This document shows positions 53,169 through 64,000 of a stretch of 64,000 nt of DNA, piece after piece. The notes below the pieces were generated by a model. The model did not search any database, had not been told where the DNA came from, and saw only the letters and a list, made by a program, of their open reading frames with translations. Origin of the DNA: Diospyros lotus (Eukaryota > Streptophyta > Magnoliopsida > Ericales > Ebenaceae); contig NC_068350.1 of the NCBI RefSeq assembly GCF_014633365.1, positions 9,649,922 to 9,713,921 on the forward strand. The letters run 5' to 3'. Position numbers and translations under genes: made by a program. How positions within the stretch are numbered: position 1 is the first letter of the stretch; each line of letters opens with the position of its first letter.

Positions 53169-55525
53169 TGACAAAATATTAGAGCACCATGAAAGTAAAT
53201 CAAAAAATAGGCAAAAAGAAGAAGCACAACATGGCAACTCGAATATGCGCCACGTGGTGCAGCTCTTGGGTGGGGGTTACTCGGGGGACGCGCTGCTAGG
53301 TGTGGCCCCCGTGCCTGGCCTCGCCACACGTTGACAAGGCGGGGGGGCCATCTCTTCGCATGGCCATACAGTCACACCCTCAAGTGGGGTTACTTAGGAG
53401 TGAGGCACCCCCGAGTAAAGGCCACTCGAGTGTTGAGCCAACTTGCTCATATTAATTAAGTTTTGATGATTAACAAAAATGTTTTTATGATATAAATGTA
53501 TTTCTTTCTCATATAAAAAAAATAAATTTATTTTGAATTAAAAGTGGGTACAAAGAGTAAATTTATTTTGAATTAAAGGTGGATTGTCTTTAAAAATATT
53601 TCTTTCTTTTGATAATTTATATCTCAAAAGTTTATGTTTGAATTTTCATTTATTGATAAATATTTTTATTACTTATACAAAAAGTATATTTATTTTGAAT
53701 TAAAGGAGAATTACTTTTAGACATGTTTTCTCTTTCTCATACAAAAAGTAAATTTATTTTGAATTAAAGAGAATTAGTTTTAAACATATTTTCTCTTACT
53801 CATGCAAAAAAATAAATTTATTTTGAATTAAAAGAGATTGTTTTTAGACATGTTTTCTTATTTTAATCATTTATGTCTCAAAAGTTTATATTTGAATTTT
53901 CAAATCTTAATTTCTCATGCAAAAAGTAAATTTATTTTGAATTAAATGTGAGACATATTTTCTTATTGTTTGAGAAAACCTAAACATTTTTTGAATTTCA
54001 AACTTCATATTAACCCTTTCTTTAATGGCTAAAATACTTATAAATACCCCATAAACTTATTTTTTGAGTATTCATTGCACATATTGTACATCCAAATCTC
54101 CTAAAAGCTCTCAAGCTAATTTCCAAGGATTCTAAGGCTCTCAAATATTCATTGTTCATCTACCGAAGAGCCACGAGACAAGAGGAGAAAAATAGATCGC
54201 AAAGCCGAATCCGATCTTCTCTATTCAAATTGAGGTCACCGCTTATTTATTTATTTAAATATTATTGCCTTGTATAATTTGTTCTTAATTGCTTATTTGT
54301 GTCCAAGTGTGGACAAATTGTTTGTAATATTTAAATTACTATTGTGAATTACATAGGTTTTCTAGAATCGTTAAAATCTAGATGAATGTAGTTTTCAAGG
54401 TAAGTTAGGGAGAAACTTTGGTGTTAATTAGTGGTTTTCCTAGAACTCATTGTAATCTAGGAGTGTATCTAGTTTCCAAGGTGAGCTAGTGTGAAAATCT
54501 TGGTGAGATTCGTGGAACCCTAAGGGTGGTTGAGATCTCGGGAGAGTGGAGTAGGTGTGTGTGGAGACATCGAACCACTATAAATTGTCTTATGCCTCAT
54601 TTATTTATTCTTTCTATATCTCGTGGCTTGGAATTTATTAATCTCAAACTTATATATACATAGTTATAAAATCTTAATTTGTTTAAAATTAAATAACAAG
54701 AATTTAATTAAAAGAAAATAATTTTTATATATTCTTAGATAAAATAATTAATCGATTATATTTATTAAAAGGGAGAAAAATTTTAAACACTCAATTCACC
54801 TCCCCTCTTGAGTAAACATACCTTAAGAGACCAACATTGAGGATGTCGCCTTAGTGCTTGGTCCTACGTAGTAGCACGCTGGTACGCCTGCCTACCCTCG
54901 CGTTTGCATGCCCACGCCCTTGTCCGCTTACACTTGCATTCGTCGTGCCTGTGCTCGCGTTCATATCTGCCTATGCCTGCGTTCGTGCCTACACTCACAC
55001 ATGCCAATACCACCAACACCCCTGAGTAAGGGTCACCAGGGATGCCACGATCACGTACCCATGGACCCGCGTGCCAATGCCTTTGAGAGACTCGATCAAA
55101 ACTACTCCTGCGAGACTCGGTTAAAACGACCCATGTGAGACCCGGTCAAAACCTCATCCGAGGTTCTCGTCGAGAAGATCAGGTCACCCAACATCTGGTA
55201 GCCTTTTTCATCGCTATAAATAGGGGAGGTCCTCCCCCCATATGGTATGCAAATCTCACTCACACTTACTTCTTGCTTTCAAGCATTTCACTTCTACGAG
55301 AGGCTGATTTAAGCATCGAAGGGTCTGTGTGAGGATTCTCACCTACGCCCCTAACTAATTTTCTTTCCATGCAGGTCATCCATCACTCGAATGAGTCATC
55401 CATCCCTATGGAGGAGTCACCCATAGTTGTCATTCCACTAATAGAGTCACCCATTGCTCAGATAAGCTGCACGTGAATCTTTCTTTGATAGTTTTCCACC
55501 TATAAAATCATTGTTGTAGTTGGGC
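53169..55525. mobile_element. Insertion in copy 2, unclassified, holding a SIRE-like LTR
   Basis: Copy 1 runs straight through at 47385-47400 where copy 2 is split between about 53168 and 55526. The insert begins TGACAAAATATTAGAGC and ends TTGTAGTTGGGCA, followed by a TAATAATTATATATC similar to the left flank. Without the inner LTR it is about 950 bp. It carries GC-rich, Gly/Pro/Arg-type text (53230-53430 and 54840-55480) but no recognisable gene, and its class is unknown. Confidence 0.55.
53431..54836 (+). mobile_element. SIRE/Maximus-like solo LTR (1.4 kb)
   Basis: Begins TGTTGAGCCAACTTGCTC, then TTTTGATGATTAACAAAAAT; near the end it has CAATTCACCTCCCCTCTTG, the mark of SIRE/Maximus LTRs, and it closes at GACCAACA. 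Flanks TCGAG (53426-53430) and TTGAG (54837-54841) are a 4-of-5 target duplication whose mismatch is a CpG C-to-T. It shares the internal minisatellite with 11200-12497. Confidence 0.75.
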
Positions 55526-55539
55526 AATAATAATTATAT

Positions 55540-58437
55540 ATCTAATTCTTTATTTTTTAAATAGAAAAAATAAAAAATGGGCTTGGACTTAATTTATATA
55601 AATCAGGTAATTTAATTTACATAAATTATGTTACTTACATATCCTTTCGGGGTTTAAAGGAATCAAAATCCAGGTAATTCATTTATCATTTGAATTTGTA
55701 ACATCTTTACCTTAATTGGAATTATTTTCAAAAATATTGATTATTGTGTATTCAGTTGTAATCTCATATAAATGTTCATTATTATTGCCAACAATCTTTT
55801 GTTGTTTAAGTTCTACTTCGGTCTAATCATCCATACAAACTTGTGCCTCAACTGATTCAAGAGTCATATTTGATCGTGTCTTATCGAAAATACTCCTTCT
55901 TGCACTAAATGTTTGTTCAACTGCCACCATTAAGACATGAGTTGCTAAAATTTGTTTATCAATTTGTCATAAAATAGGAAAATTGATTGCATGTTCTTTC
56001 CATCATTTTAAAATTGGAAAATCTTACAAAGATAGATAGACATTAAACTCAAAATAAGTTGTTAGATATAAATCAATTTCAGAAATAGAACTTGATAAAC
56101 TCCTTGGTTTCTTTTGCCTTTGAAATAATAGTTGTTCTGGTTTACTCATGTTAGAAAATTTCTCCATATTTAAAGATTAAGAAGATTGTTAAACAACATT
56201 ATTAAAATTAACACTAAACTCAATATACATATCAAAAATTAACTTCCTAATGTAATTTACTTTTTGTGCAACATCATAATCATTTTTCATAAACATTCAA
56301 TATACAAAGTCAAATAGTCAAACAAACCATCTAATTTACATCTAGGATAAAAAACAATATCACCAAGATAAATTTTAGGAATTTCATCAACATAATTGCA
56401 TCATTTTATTTTTATCAAACTAATTGTTTCTTTTAAGTATTCATCATGTTCATACTCTTGCATAACATTTACATTATTAATGCATACCATTAAAAATAAT
56501 GAATATGTAGCATAATAAACATCGGACCATGTATATATAGTTTCATTAAAACACTTTTAATAAATTTAAATTTTTTCATAAATATTCTGTTGTTGGGAGT
56601 ATAAAACAATAGAGTCAACATTATTTGCAATAAAAAGTCATAATAATTTGTTGGCTGTGAAGCTCTAAACGGCGTCGTTATTTTGTTAGCTGATTGGAAG
56701 GCCACGTGCAGCAACCGCGTGCTGCCATTTGGCAGCCGTTGGATGGCTGCACGTGGCAACCATCAGCTCCCTTCAGCTGGCGCCTGATTATTCCCTCTCG
56801 CCTTTGCCCGATCATCTCCTGCTCTCCTACTCCTCTGCCGTTTTCTATTGGGATTATAATCGTGCTTGCACGATGTGATCTGATCCATCCATCTACACTT
56901 TATGAGGCGCAATCTCAGCCGCTCTTCATTGCTTTTATTCATGCCTCGAGATGTGAACCAGGGTGGGAGAGAAAAATCGAAAGGGGAGAAGATAATCAGA
57001 AAAGGGTTCGGGTTGCTCTTGGGGTTTGAAGGCTCTCGCCTTTCGGCTAGGGTTTCGTTCTGGTTTGTTCCCGATTTCTTTTCTGTAAATGCTTGTATAG
57101 TTTTATGGTTCGATAGGGTTGCCTTTAATCTGTATTAAGTGATTGATTGTAGTTTTGTTTCCTCGAACCATTATTTGTATTGAGGGTTTTGTTTGCGAGG
57201 GCTTATGAGGGTATAATCTGGTTATTCATCTCATAGTGCAGTGAGCTCTTCTCTCTCGAGCTCAACGTGGATGTAGCCTCGGTTTGAGGTGAACCACGGT
57301 AAAACTCTTGTGCCTCCTTTCATTTCGTTTTCTTGTTTCATTTTGTTTTCATCTCTGTGTATGATTGCTTCCTATTCAGTCTATCGATAGTCTGTGATTG
57401 ATAAAGTAAAACCCTAAGGTCTTTGTGTCGAGTCTCAACATAATTGTCTATGAGAAAATGATTCATTTAATAATTCATAAGTTGAGTTCCAATGTGTTGC
57501 AACATCTCTAAGAAATCTTTTAGGTCTCCTTCCATTTTCTTTACAAAATTTAGCCAATTCTTTCATTACTTATGGGTGAGCCCACAAATATAAAATAATT
57601 TTTTTAATAGGGATAAGATAAATTTCAAGAGACCTCAATCTATCTTGAACACATAAATTTAATACATGGCATGAACATTTAATTATATGAAAATATTTAC
57701 CATTAAAACCTTATTTACAACTATTTTACAAATCTTTAATAGAAATAGTATTAGCAGAAGCATTGTCAAAACCAATAGAATTTTTTTTTCACTAAATAAT
57801 ATGTTAGCAAAATTGAACTAATAACTTTTTAAATATTTTTGGCGGCATATATTTTATCAAAAACTCTAAATGCAATAATGTGTTTTTGAATGTTTCAACT
57901 ATCATCAATCCAATGCCATGTAATGCCCATATATGAATATATTTGTCAATAATCACTCCAAATATCACTATATATAGAAACTTGACCATTTACATTTTTG
58001 ATAATTTTTTGAAATTATTTTTTTTCTTTTTATAAAGTGAATGAAGTGTATGTGTAAAAGTGGTTATAGGCACACATTTAGCCAAAGGATTTAAAACATT
58101 TTTACAATAATTAACAAATCCTATTCTTTTACTAAAATTAAAGAAATAAATGTTCAATAAAAATAATTTTAACTAATTCTTTCTAATTTTTTTATCAGAA
58201 TAAACAAAAAGAGAAGAAGGATTAGAAGTTACAAATCTGGTTATTTGAGAATGTGTCATGTCAAGACCCACTTGAGTTACATGCTTGCTATTCAAGTGTT
58301 TTCTAAATATCTCATATCTACCACCATCTTTTTACTTGAATTGTTATTTACAATAGTTACAAGTAATTTGTATAGACCTATTTCCCAAATAATTTTTCTT
58401 GAAATGTACCCTAAAAATGTTGGATTTCAAGATTTTT
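55540..58437 (-). pseudogene. hAT transposase remnant, copy 2
   Basis: Collinear with copy 1 from the C-terminal dimerisation region (about 55950-55850) through the core (about 57990-57800) to the BED zinc finger (about 58390-58250). It is split by a solo LTR at 56649-57440 and has extra sequence (about 55990-56400) that copy 1 lost. Stops and frameshifts are frequent; in the first catalytic motif the Cys before Ser-Asp-Ile-Trp is replaced by Tyr. It ends abruptly at 58437, where repeat A copy 3 begins. Confidence 0.8.
56649..57440 (+). mobile_element. Ty1/copia-type solo LTR (792 bp)
   Basis: Begins TGTTGGCTGTGAAGC and ends GTGTCGAGTCTCAACA. It is flanked by a perfect 5-bp target duplication TAATT (56644-56648 and 57441-57445). 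The hAT copy 1 sequence is uninterrupted at the same place (about 48147). GGTGAACCACGGTAAAACTC near the end is like the U5 of plant copia LTRs. No internal region remains. Confidence 0.9.
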
Positions 58438-58439
58438 TT

Positions 58440-58740
58440 TATGCCAAAATCAAACAAAACGTGACAAGATTTGCAAAAATATATGAAAACCAATTAATGC
58501 AAAGGACAATGCCCATAGAATTTACCCCAAAAAGTTGGTAAATTTTGTTGGGCTTTCTTCTCTTTTTCTACATAGAAAAGGAAGTCTTTTTTTGGCATTG
58601 TTATGAATAAGAACTCACAGGACAGCCGCCTCTAAACACATGAAATTTTATGTATGAATTTGTTGTCAAATAAATTTGAACCCAAATAAAAAAATACATT
58701 ATTATTATCACAATCTTCGACCATGCCAACACCACCAAGA
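58440..58740 (-). repeat. Repeat A, copy 3 (partial)
   Basis: Matches 40311-40610 and 51126-51420 closely, with a few substitutions and small indels, one of which breaks the shared minus-strand frame. Related sequence resumes at about 59660 (TTTTAAAAACACTCTTGAAC) after an insertion. Confidence 0.8.
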
Positions 58741-59655
58741 TAACCGAATCGATTAGTTTGGTTCGATTATGTAAGTGTCGGTTAGTGGTTCGGTTATTTT
58801 TGCCAAAAAATTCGATTAATCCTTATCGGCTCGATTTTTGTGGTTTGGTTAATCGAACTAATCAAACAACTATTCTTTCAATCGATAGGCTTTCAACTGA
58901 AAAGAAATGGTACTGAGCGTTAAGGCGTGGAGGTGGAGCCCACAAAAAGGGAATAACTTAATTTTCTGAATGCATCCTCTCCTATCCATCCAACTTTCGA
59001 CAAAAAAGAAATAGTGTTGAGGCATGGAAGTGGAGATGGAGCCCAGAGGAAGGGAATAACTTTAACTTTCTAGGGGCATCATCCTTCATTCAATTTCTCT
59101 TTCAAAAAGGCGAATACAGAGAGAATGGTAGTTATATCTTCTTATTTTCTGTCGTCCAACCCTGATCACTTCCCACCACCACCTTTACCCCTTGTCACCA
59201 CTACCATCCATCAGAGATGAAGATGAAGAGGAAAGGCCGAGACGAAGACTTGGAGAGGTCGGAGAGTAAGAGACGAAGGGTCAAAGCCGAAGCGCTAGCT
59301 CTTCGTCTTCGTCTCTAATTCGCTCGACCATTTGTCTCTTGCCCTTCATCTCCCTTTAACGCCGACCCAACATCTCTCTCTCTCCAATTTGCACCATCGT
59401 GCTCACCCATCGACGTCGATAAGTTTTCTAGCAACTTCTTCAGTAAGTTTTTCGTCGACACTGATGCCCCTTTAATGAGTTTGGTTTTTGGTTTGGTTTA
59501 GTTTTTACAAATTTTGGTCGGTTAGTTTGGTTTCAATTAGCTCAATTATTTGGGATTTGTCGGTCAGTTTGATTCAATTTTTACATGCGATTATGTTCGG
59601 TTAGGTTAGTGATTTTTGGGCGATTCAATTCAATTATAACCGATTGTACATCCCT
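58741..59655. mobile_element. GGTTCGGTTA-rich insertion in repeat A copy 3, unclassified
   Basis: Both end regions are full of GGTT(C/T)GGTTA and TCGATTAA-like words in two orientations, and the centre has a GA/CT-rich region without recognisable genes. Repeat A sequence is found on both sides. No clean terminal repeat or target duplication was found. Confidence 0.4.
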
Positions 59656-60085
59656 AGTTGTTTTAAAAACACTCTTGAACTATGCAATTTCGAGTCAATT
59701 GTATCTCTAATATAAATTTTTTATTATTTTAATTATACTTCTAAATTCATTATTTTCAATAAATTTGTTAAGGTGTGTAATTGACTCGAAATTACATAAT
59801 TAAGGGGTTTAATTGAAATAACAAAAAAATTCAAACTTCAATTGATTCGAAATTATATGTTCAGGGTTATTTTTCAAATAACAAAAGTTTAAATGCCTAA
59901 ATAAAAAAATCTACAATTACAAGTGTTAAAATATATATTTTGTCTCATTTTTTCCCTCACTATCTCCCGGTTGCCGAAGCTCCTCCGGTCAGCCAAACCA
60001 CCCTCAACTGGTAGATGACTTTCCCAGATATCGAAGGCAACAAGCGTCGCCGCCGCCGTACGATCGCCATAGCCACCAATATATA
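59656..60085. other. Continuation of repeat A copy 3 and an inverted piece
   Basis: TTTCGAGTCAATT (59688-59700) and AATTGACTCGAAA (59779-59791) are perfect inverted 13-mers, and the text around 59870-59910 looks like repeat A on the other strand. No gene is recognised. Confidence 0.45.
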
Positions 60086-60274
60086 CAGGGGCGGAGCTAA
60101 AAGATATTTTCAGTGAGGGCAAAATTTAATGGAGGGACAAGGCTTAGTGAGGGCCAAATTAATGGAGGGCCAAGGTTAATGGAGGGCCAAGGCCTAGTGT
60201 GGGCCAAATTAATGGAGGGCAAAGGCCCAGTGAGGGCCATGGCCTGCACTGGGCCTATGCTGGCTCCGCCCCTG
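60086..60274. mobile_element. hAT-type MITE (189 bp)
   Basis: Ends CAGGGGCGGAGC and GGCTCCGCCCCTG, inverted over 12 bp with one mismatch. They are flanked by a perfect 8-bp target duplication AATATATA (60078-60085 and 60275-60282). Both are hallmarks of hAT elements, and CAGGGGCGGAGC is a common plant hAT MITE end. The inside is a run of degenerate units of about 30 bp with TTAATGGAGGGCCAAGGC. Confidence 0.92.
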
Positions 60275-63200
60275 AATATATATATATATATATATATCAA
60301 AAAAAATCCCAAAATGCTGCCCTATTTTTCGGCCGGAAAAAGAAGGCAACTTTGTCGTTGCTTTCCGGAGACGCCGGCGATTCTCCAACTCGGTCACCAG
60401 TGTCATAACGCTCTCTGTAACGTCCTCTTTCAATCTCGACTAGCCTTACCTCCATTGGACCTCTTGTTTGATAGCTACAAGGCCAGAAAGTCTCAATTTT
60501 GTCGAGAAAATGGTTATTCTAGCAGACAATCTGCCTATGCTTTTTGGTGGTCAATTCTCCTCTCCTGTTATAAAGTGTTTTATTTTTATATATTGAGACG
60601 GTGATTCTCGCAAAGTTTTCTCCCTGATCGACAAAATAGTCGGTTAAAGATGTAGACACCTTGTGATAAAAAGAAAAAAAAAAGACTATCATAGGCCATA
60701 GATGATCAGTAAAGAAGATTTATGATGCTGGAGAGGAAGTTTACTTACCCTAAAGCTTTCCAAGGTGGAGGCCATTAATGTCAAAACAATCCAAGAATTC
60801 TGGCTTTTGCCCTTCATGTCATTCTGAAAGGGTCCAATTCCAATGCAATCCAACAAGGTTTTCATTAGGAGACAGGCAGACGCAACAAAACATTAGACAT
60901 AGGCCAGTAGTAATGCCAAGCATTGTTCAATTCCTTTATGTTAGGGGAAAGGGACAATTCCGCAGCCAAGGATAAATTAAAAATATAGTACCAGAATTTG
61001 AAACCAAAGCAAGCTCCATCAAGAAGAGGTTGAGTTGAGAATGAGAATGCAGCTTGAAATTGAATGGTCCATGGTGATTGGTGAATGAATTTGCTGGCAA
61101 TTGGGTTGTAGCTTTGCTTTGGGGCATTTGGATTGCATTAGAGATTGAGTGGTACCACATCAAGCACTGACTGGGCTGTGGACCCACATCAACGTGAGCC
61201 ATTTGTGAGAGCAGATTGAGCCAAATCCATTCCATTCAATTGACAAGAGAGTTTTGTGATCTCACAGCAACACAAGCATCATTCAAAGCTGTCGATCGCC
61301 AAGGAACAAGAGCACCACCATCCATTTGGAATCTGATTAGGCAGAAACCAGCTCAACTCATTATCCCATGTGAATTCTGTCCCAATCTATTTAAATTGGT
61401 TAAAATAGATTTTCTATTTTGATTCGGCTCTTCTCAATAAATTTGATTCGGTTGGATTTTGAATCTTTGAGCTTTTATGCTGTCTCTCAAACTTAGTCGA
61501 CAAGTATGATGACCCAGCAGCATCACATCTATGGATCCTCACTCGCTTGTCTTCTTTAATTCTCTGTCATTTTGTTCAACCACCATAATTTTTGATTCAC
61601 TGCACTCAGATGTCCAATGGGCCATCGCCCAAAATACTCTTAACCAAGTCCTCTTCATGCAGAGCCCCCCTCAAGCTACATGTCAAAGTCTCACATCGAC
61701 TCAGAGATAAAAATGTCCCACTATTTGTAAGATTTTGGGTAAACCACTCTTCACGATATGTTATTATTAAAGTGACGAGTTCGTCACTCTAATCCGTCAA
61801 CATATATCCAATAACAGACTCCACGTCTTACACTGTAATTAAGATATGCTCTTATAAATATATTTTAAATTTAAAATTCAATTATTACTTGACTTAAGGA
61901 AGTAAGAGAGACTTGGTTATCGGTAGGCTACTATCTTGGTGATATTATTCTTAGGTAACTTCTCAAATTCACACGGAGAAATGGAGTTTTTATATAAAAT
62001 CTAATTTGATTGTAAATATCAAGCAAGGATAGATATAGAAAATTTAATTCAATTAGAGTACTTGCTTATGAATATTATCCTGAGTTCACTCACTTGTTGA
62101 CTGACTCTGTTAATAATTGATGAAATGATAGGGTTAGGTTATTAACGCTATGTGTCTAATCTGTTTGCCTTAGCTAGATGTACAAGTAAAGTCCCTTAGC
62201 CTTCTTCGTGCAAAACGTGTTGCAAGAGATTTTATAGTTTCTTTGTACAAAATTATTATATTTAGTGGATTATTCTGAGAGCTGATTTTTGGGAATCGTA
62301 TTAATCACCCATAAAAAAAACAATGCCATTTATCAAGGATGCCATTGTGGTTGTGGGTGGGCGGGCGATGGGGTCGGTCCATAGCGATGAAAGCTGCTTG
62401 GTATTGGAGGACATCCTCCGTTAAATAATAGTAGTCCCTTTTGTTTTGCTTTTCGTTGCTATAATAGTAATAGGCCCACGCCATGCCCCAATTGGGACAA
62501 AAGAAATCAAGTAGTGGCGGAATGGTGGCTCCCCTGATTGTGGCGGTGCAAAAAGCTATCTCCAACTCAAGGGCAAGTTTATGTGTGAGCTGCTTTTGGG
62601 CCGAAGCCCAGGACAGCCCACAATATTTTAAATTTATAAAATAATTTTTTGAATTATTTAGCAATAGTCCAGTTCAAATTGAGTCCAGTCTACCTCATTT
62701 TTTTTCAACCCAACCCATTTGCCTGCAAACCCTTCTCCTTCCTTTCTCAACCTCGCTCTCGCTCACCCTTGTTGCCTCTTGCTCTCTGCATCCTTTCTTT
62801 TGCTCGTCCACTCGTGCTCGCCCTTGTTCTCTGTCTCTCTCTCGCTCTCGCTCGACCTCTATCACTCTCGTTCGCCCTCGTTGCCTCTCACCCTTGGCCC
62901 CTCACTCTCTGCCTGACTGCCTCTCTCTTGCTCTCACTCACCCTTGCCCTCTCCCCACGCTCGCTCCGCCAATCAGCCTCGTCTTCGCTCTCGCTCACCC
63001 TCTTGCTCGCTGTCTCTAATTCAGGTTTTCATTTTACCCCCTAAACTTTTAGTCTCCAAATCTGCTTTATTCGAGCCCGAATCTGTATTATTGGTATGTT
63101 TTCTCTTATTTGATTCTCTCGATTGGCAACTAAATCTAAATAGTTTTTCTGTTTTTCGGCCATATTTTTTTTTATCTATTTATGCTTGATTTGTTGTTGA

Positions 63201-64000
63201 AGTCTCTACTTTTTTTCAACAAGTTTTAAGTAAGTGATTTTTCTAACTTTGTGTCTACTTGCCTATTTGACTATTGCATTTAGTTAGGAATAAAACACAT
63301 ATATACAATGTCATTTTTTTGGTTGTATCTTTTATTTTAATTTTGTTAGAGACTAGGACCTCGGGGTTTTAGGTTTTCCCTTCATCTCTTTGGGATTGTC
63401 TGGGTTTGCCCGATATATATGTACATTTTTTGATTTATATATTAACTAGTGTATACCCTGTGCCAGTATAAATAATATTAAGATTAAAATGTAGTTATAA
63501 TTTATACGTATTATGTTGTAATAATTTTGCTTGTATTAAATACTCTACAAAACTCAAACATATAAGATTTATAATGTTCACTAATATTGCAAATCAAAAT
63601 ATAAGAGCAAGTAAATTTTTTTTTGTAAACATTGAACAAAAAATAAAAATTAAAGTTATTATATACTTGTTGACGTTTTATAATAAAAAAATTAATAAAT
63701 CTATATAATAAAACATATCAGTACATGCTCTACAATCCGAACAAATTAAATTGAAAATTAAATATCAAACAATACATACTAGTTGTCGCCGATCGCCATA
63801 GCCGTAGCCATCAACTCGTGGGGGGACCTCGATTCGGGGTTGGAGAACCTTGGATTCTCGATCGTGAGTGGTCGATAACCCCTTGTGTTCCCAAACCTTG
63901 GGTTCTCCGACCATGCATGGTCAAGTACTCTTAAATTTTTATATTATTTTAATTTAAAAAAATTAAAAAAATAATAAAATAAAAATAGAATTAAAAAAAT
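60275..64000. other. Intergenic, no gene recognised
   Basis: 60275-60300 is a TA repeat. 60310-60600 and 60780-61430 contain short open frames without recognisable family. 62700-63010 is CT/CTCG-rich low complexity that opens long Leu/Ser frames. 63430-64000 is very AT-rich except for 63780-63930. Nothing is supported as a gene. Confidence 0.5.

Noticed and set aside
60113..60604. 163-codon plus frame across the hAT MITE
   Set aside because: It runs through the MITE repeats and a TA microsatellite and shows no domain.
62649..63044. 131-codon Leu/Ser-rich plus frame
   Set aside because: It comes from CTCTCGCTCTCGCTC low-complexity sequence.

Overview
This is a window of plant nuclear DNA, almost certainly from a eudicot. 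It is AT-rich, has two intron-containing genes with GT-AG junctions and typical plant intron sizes, and is otherwise filled with plant transposable elements of many kinds and ages. No rRNA, tRNA, CRISPR, bacterial or organellar gene was recognised. The species cannot be named from the sequence.

Layout. 1-10841: a structurally complete Ty3/gypsy retrotransposon of the Tat/Retand type (695-10416, 5-bp target duplication GATTT, near-identical LTRs) inside an older AT-rich repeat. It carries gag-pol, a 47-bp tandem repeat and a three-exon antisense gene; its coding regions contain six in-frame stops. 11200-12900: remnants of a SIRE/Maximus-like Ty1/copia element. 12987-15635: a solo LTR of Tekay/Del appearance. 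18032-18765: a short CACTA element. 21386-27326 (minus): seven-exon gene for an NAD(P)-binding Rossmann-fold protein resembling Arabidopsis At5g02240. 29410-30125: a MITE candidate with TTA flanks. 31673-33357 (minus): eight-exon gene for a HAD-family phosphatase of the pyrimidine 5'-nucleotidase (SSM1) type, resembling At5g02230. These two are the only apparently functional host genes. Their order matches what I recall of Arabidopsis chromosome 5.

37.8-60 kb is a repeat mosaic. A multi-kilobase unit containing a dead hAT transposase gene is present twice (about 39.7-49.8 kb and 50.7-58.4 kb), with a third partial copy from 58.44 kb. Comparing the copies exposes later insertions as clean empty-site/filled-site pairs: a nested LTR (40906-45057) that itself holds a solo LTR (41066-43495), a 933-bp inverted-repeat DNA element (45381-46313), a SIRE-like LTR (53431-54836) inside another insertion, and a 792-bp copia solo LTR (56649-57440). 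60086-60274 is a 189-bp hAT-type MITE with a perfect 8-bp target duplication. The last 3.7 kb holds only low-complexity and AT-rich sequence.

The two genes are not known to work together. The rest of the window records repeated insertion, solo-LTR formation and decay. The points I rate most worth a second look are the antisense intron-bearing gene in the retrotransposon, the C-to-T pattern of its stop codons, a roughly 370-bp island of near identity between otherwise diverged repeat copies, and an array of the palindrome CATTCGAATG inside a solo LTR.
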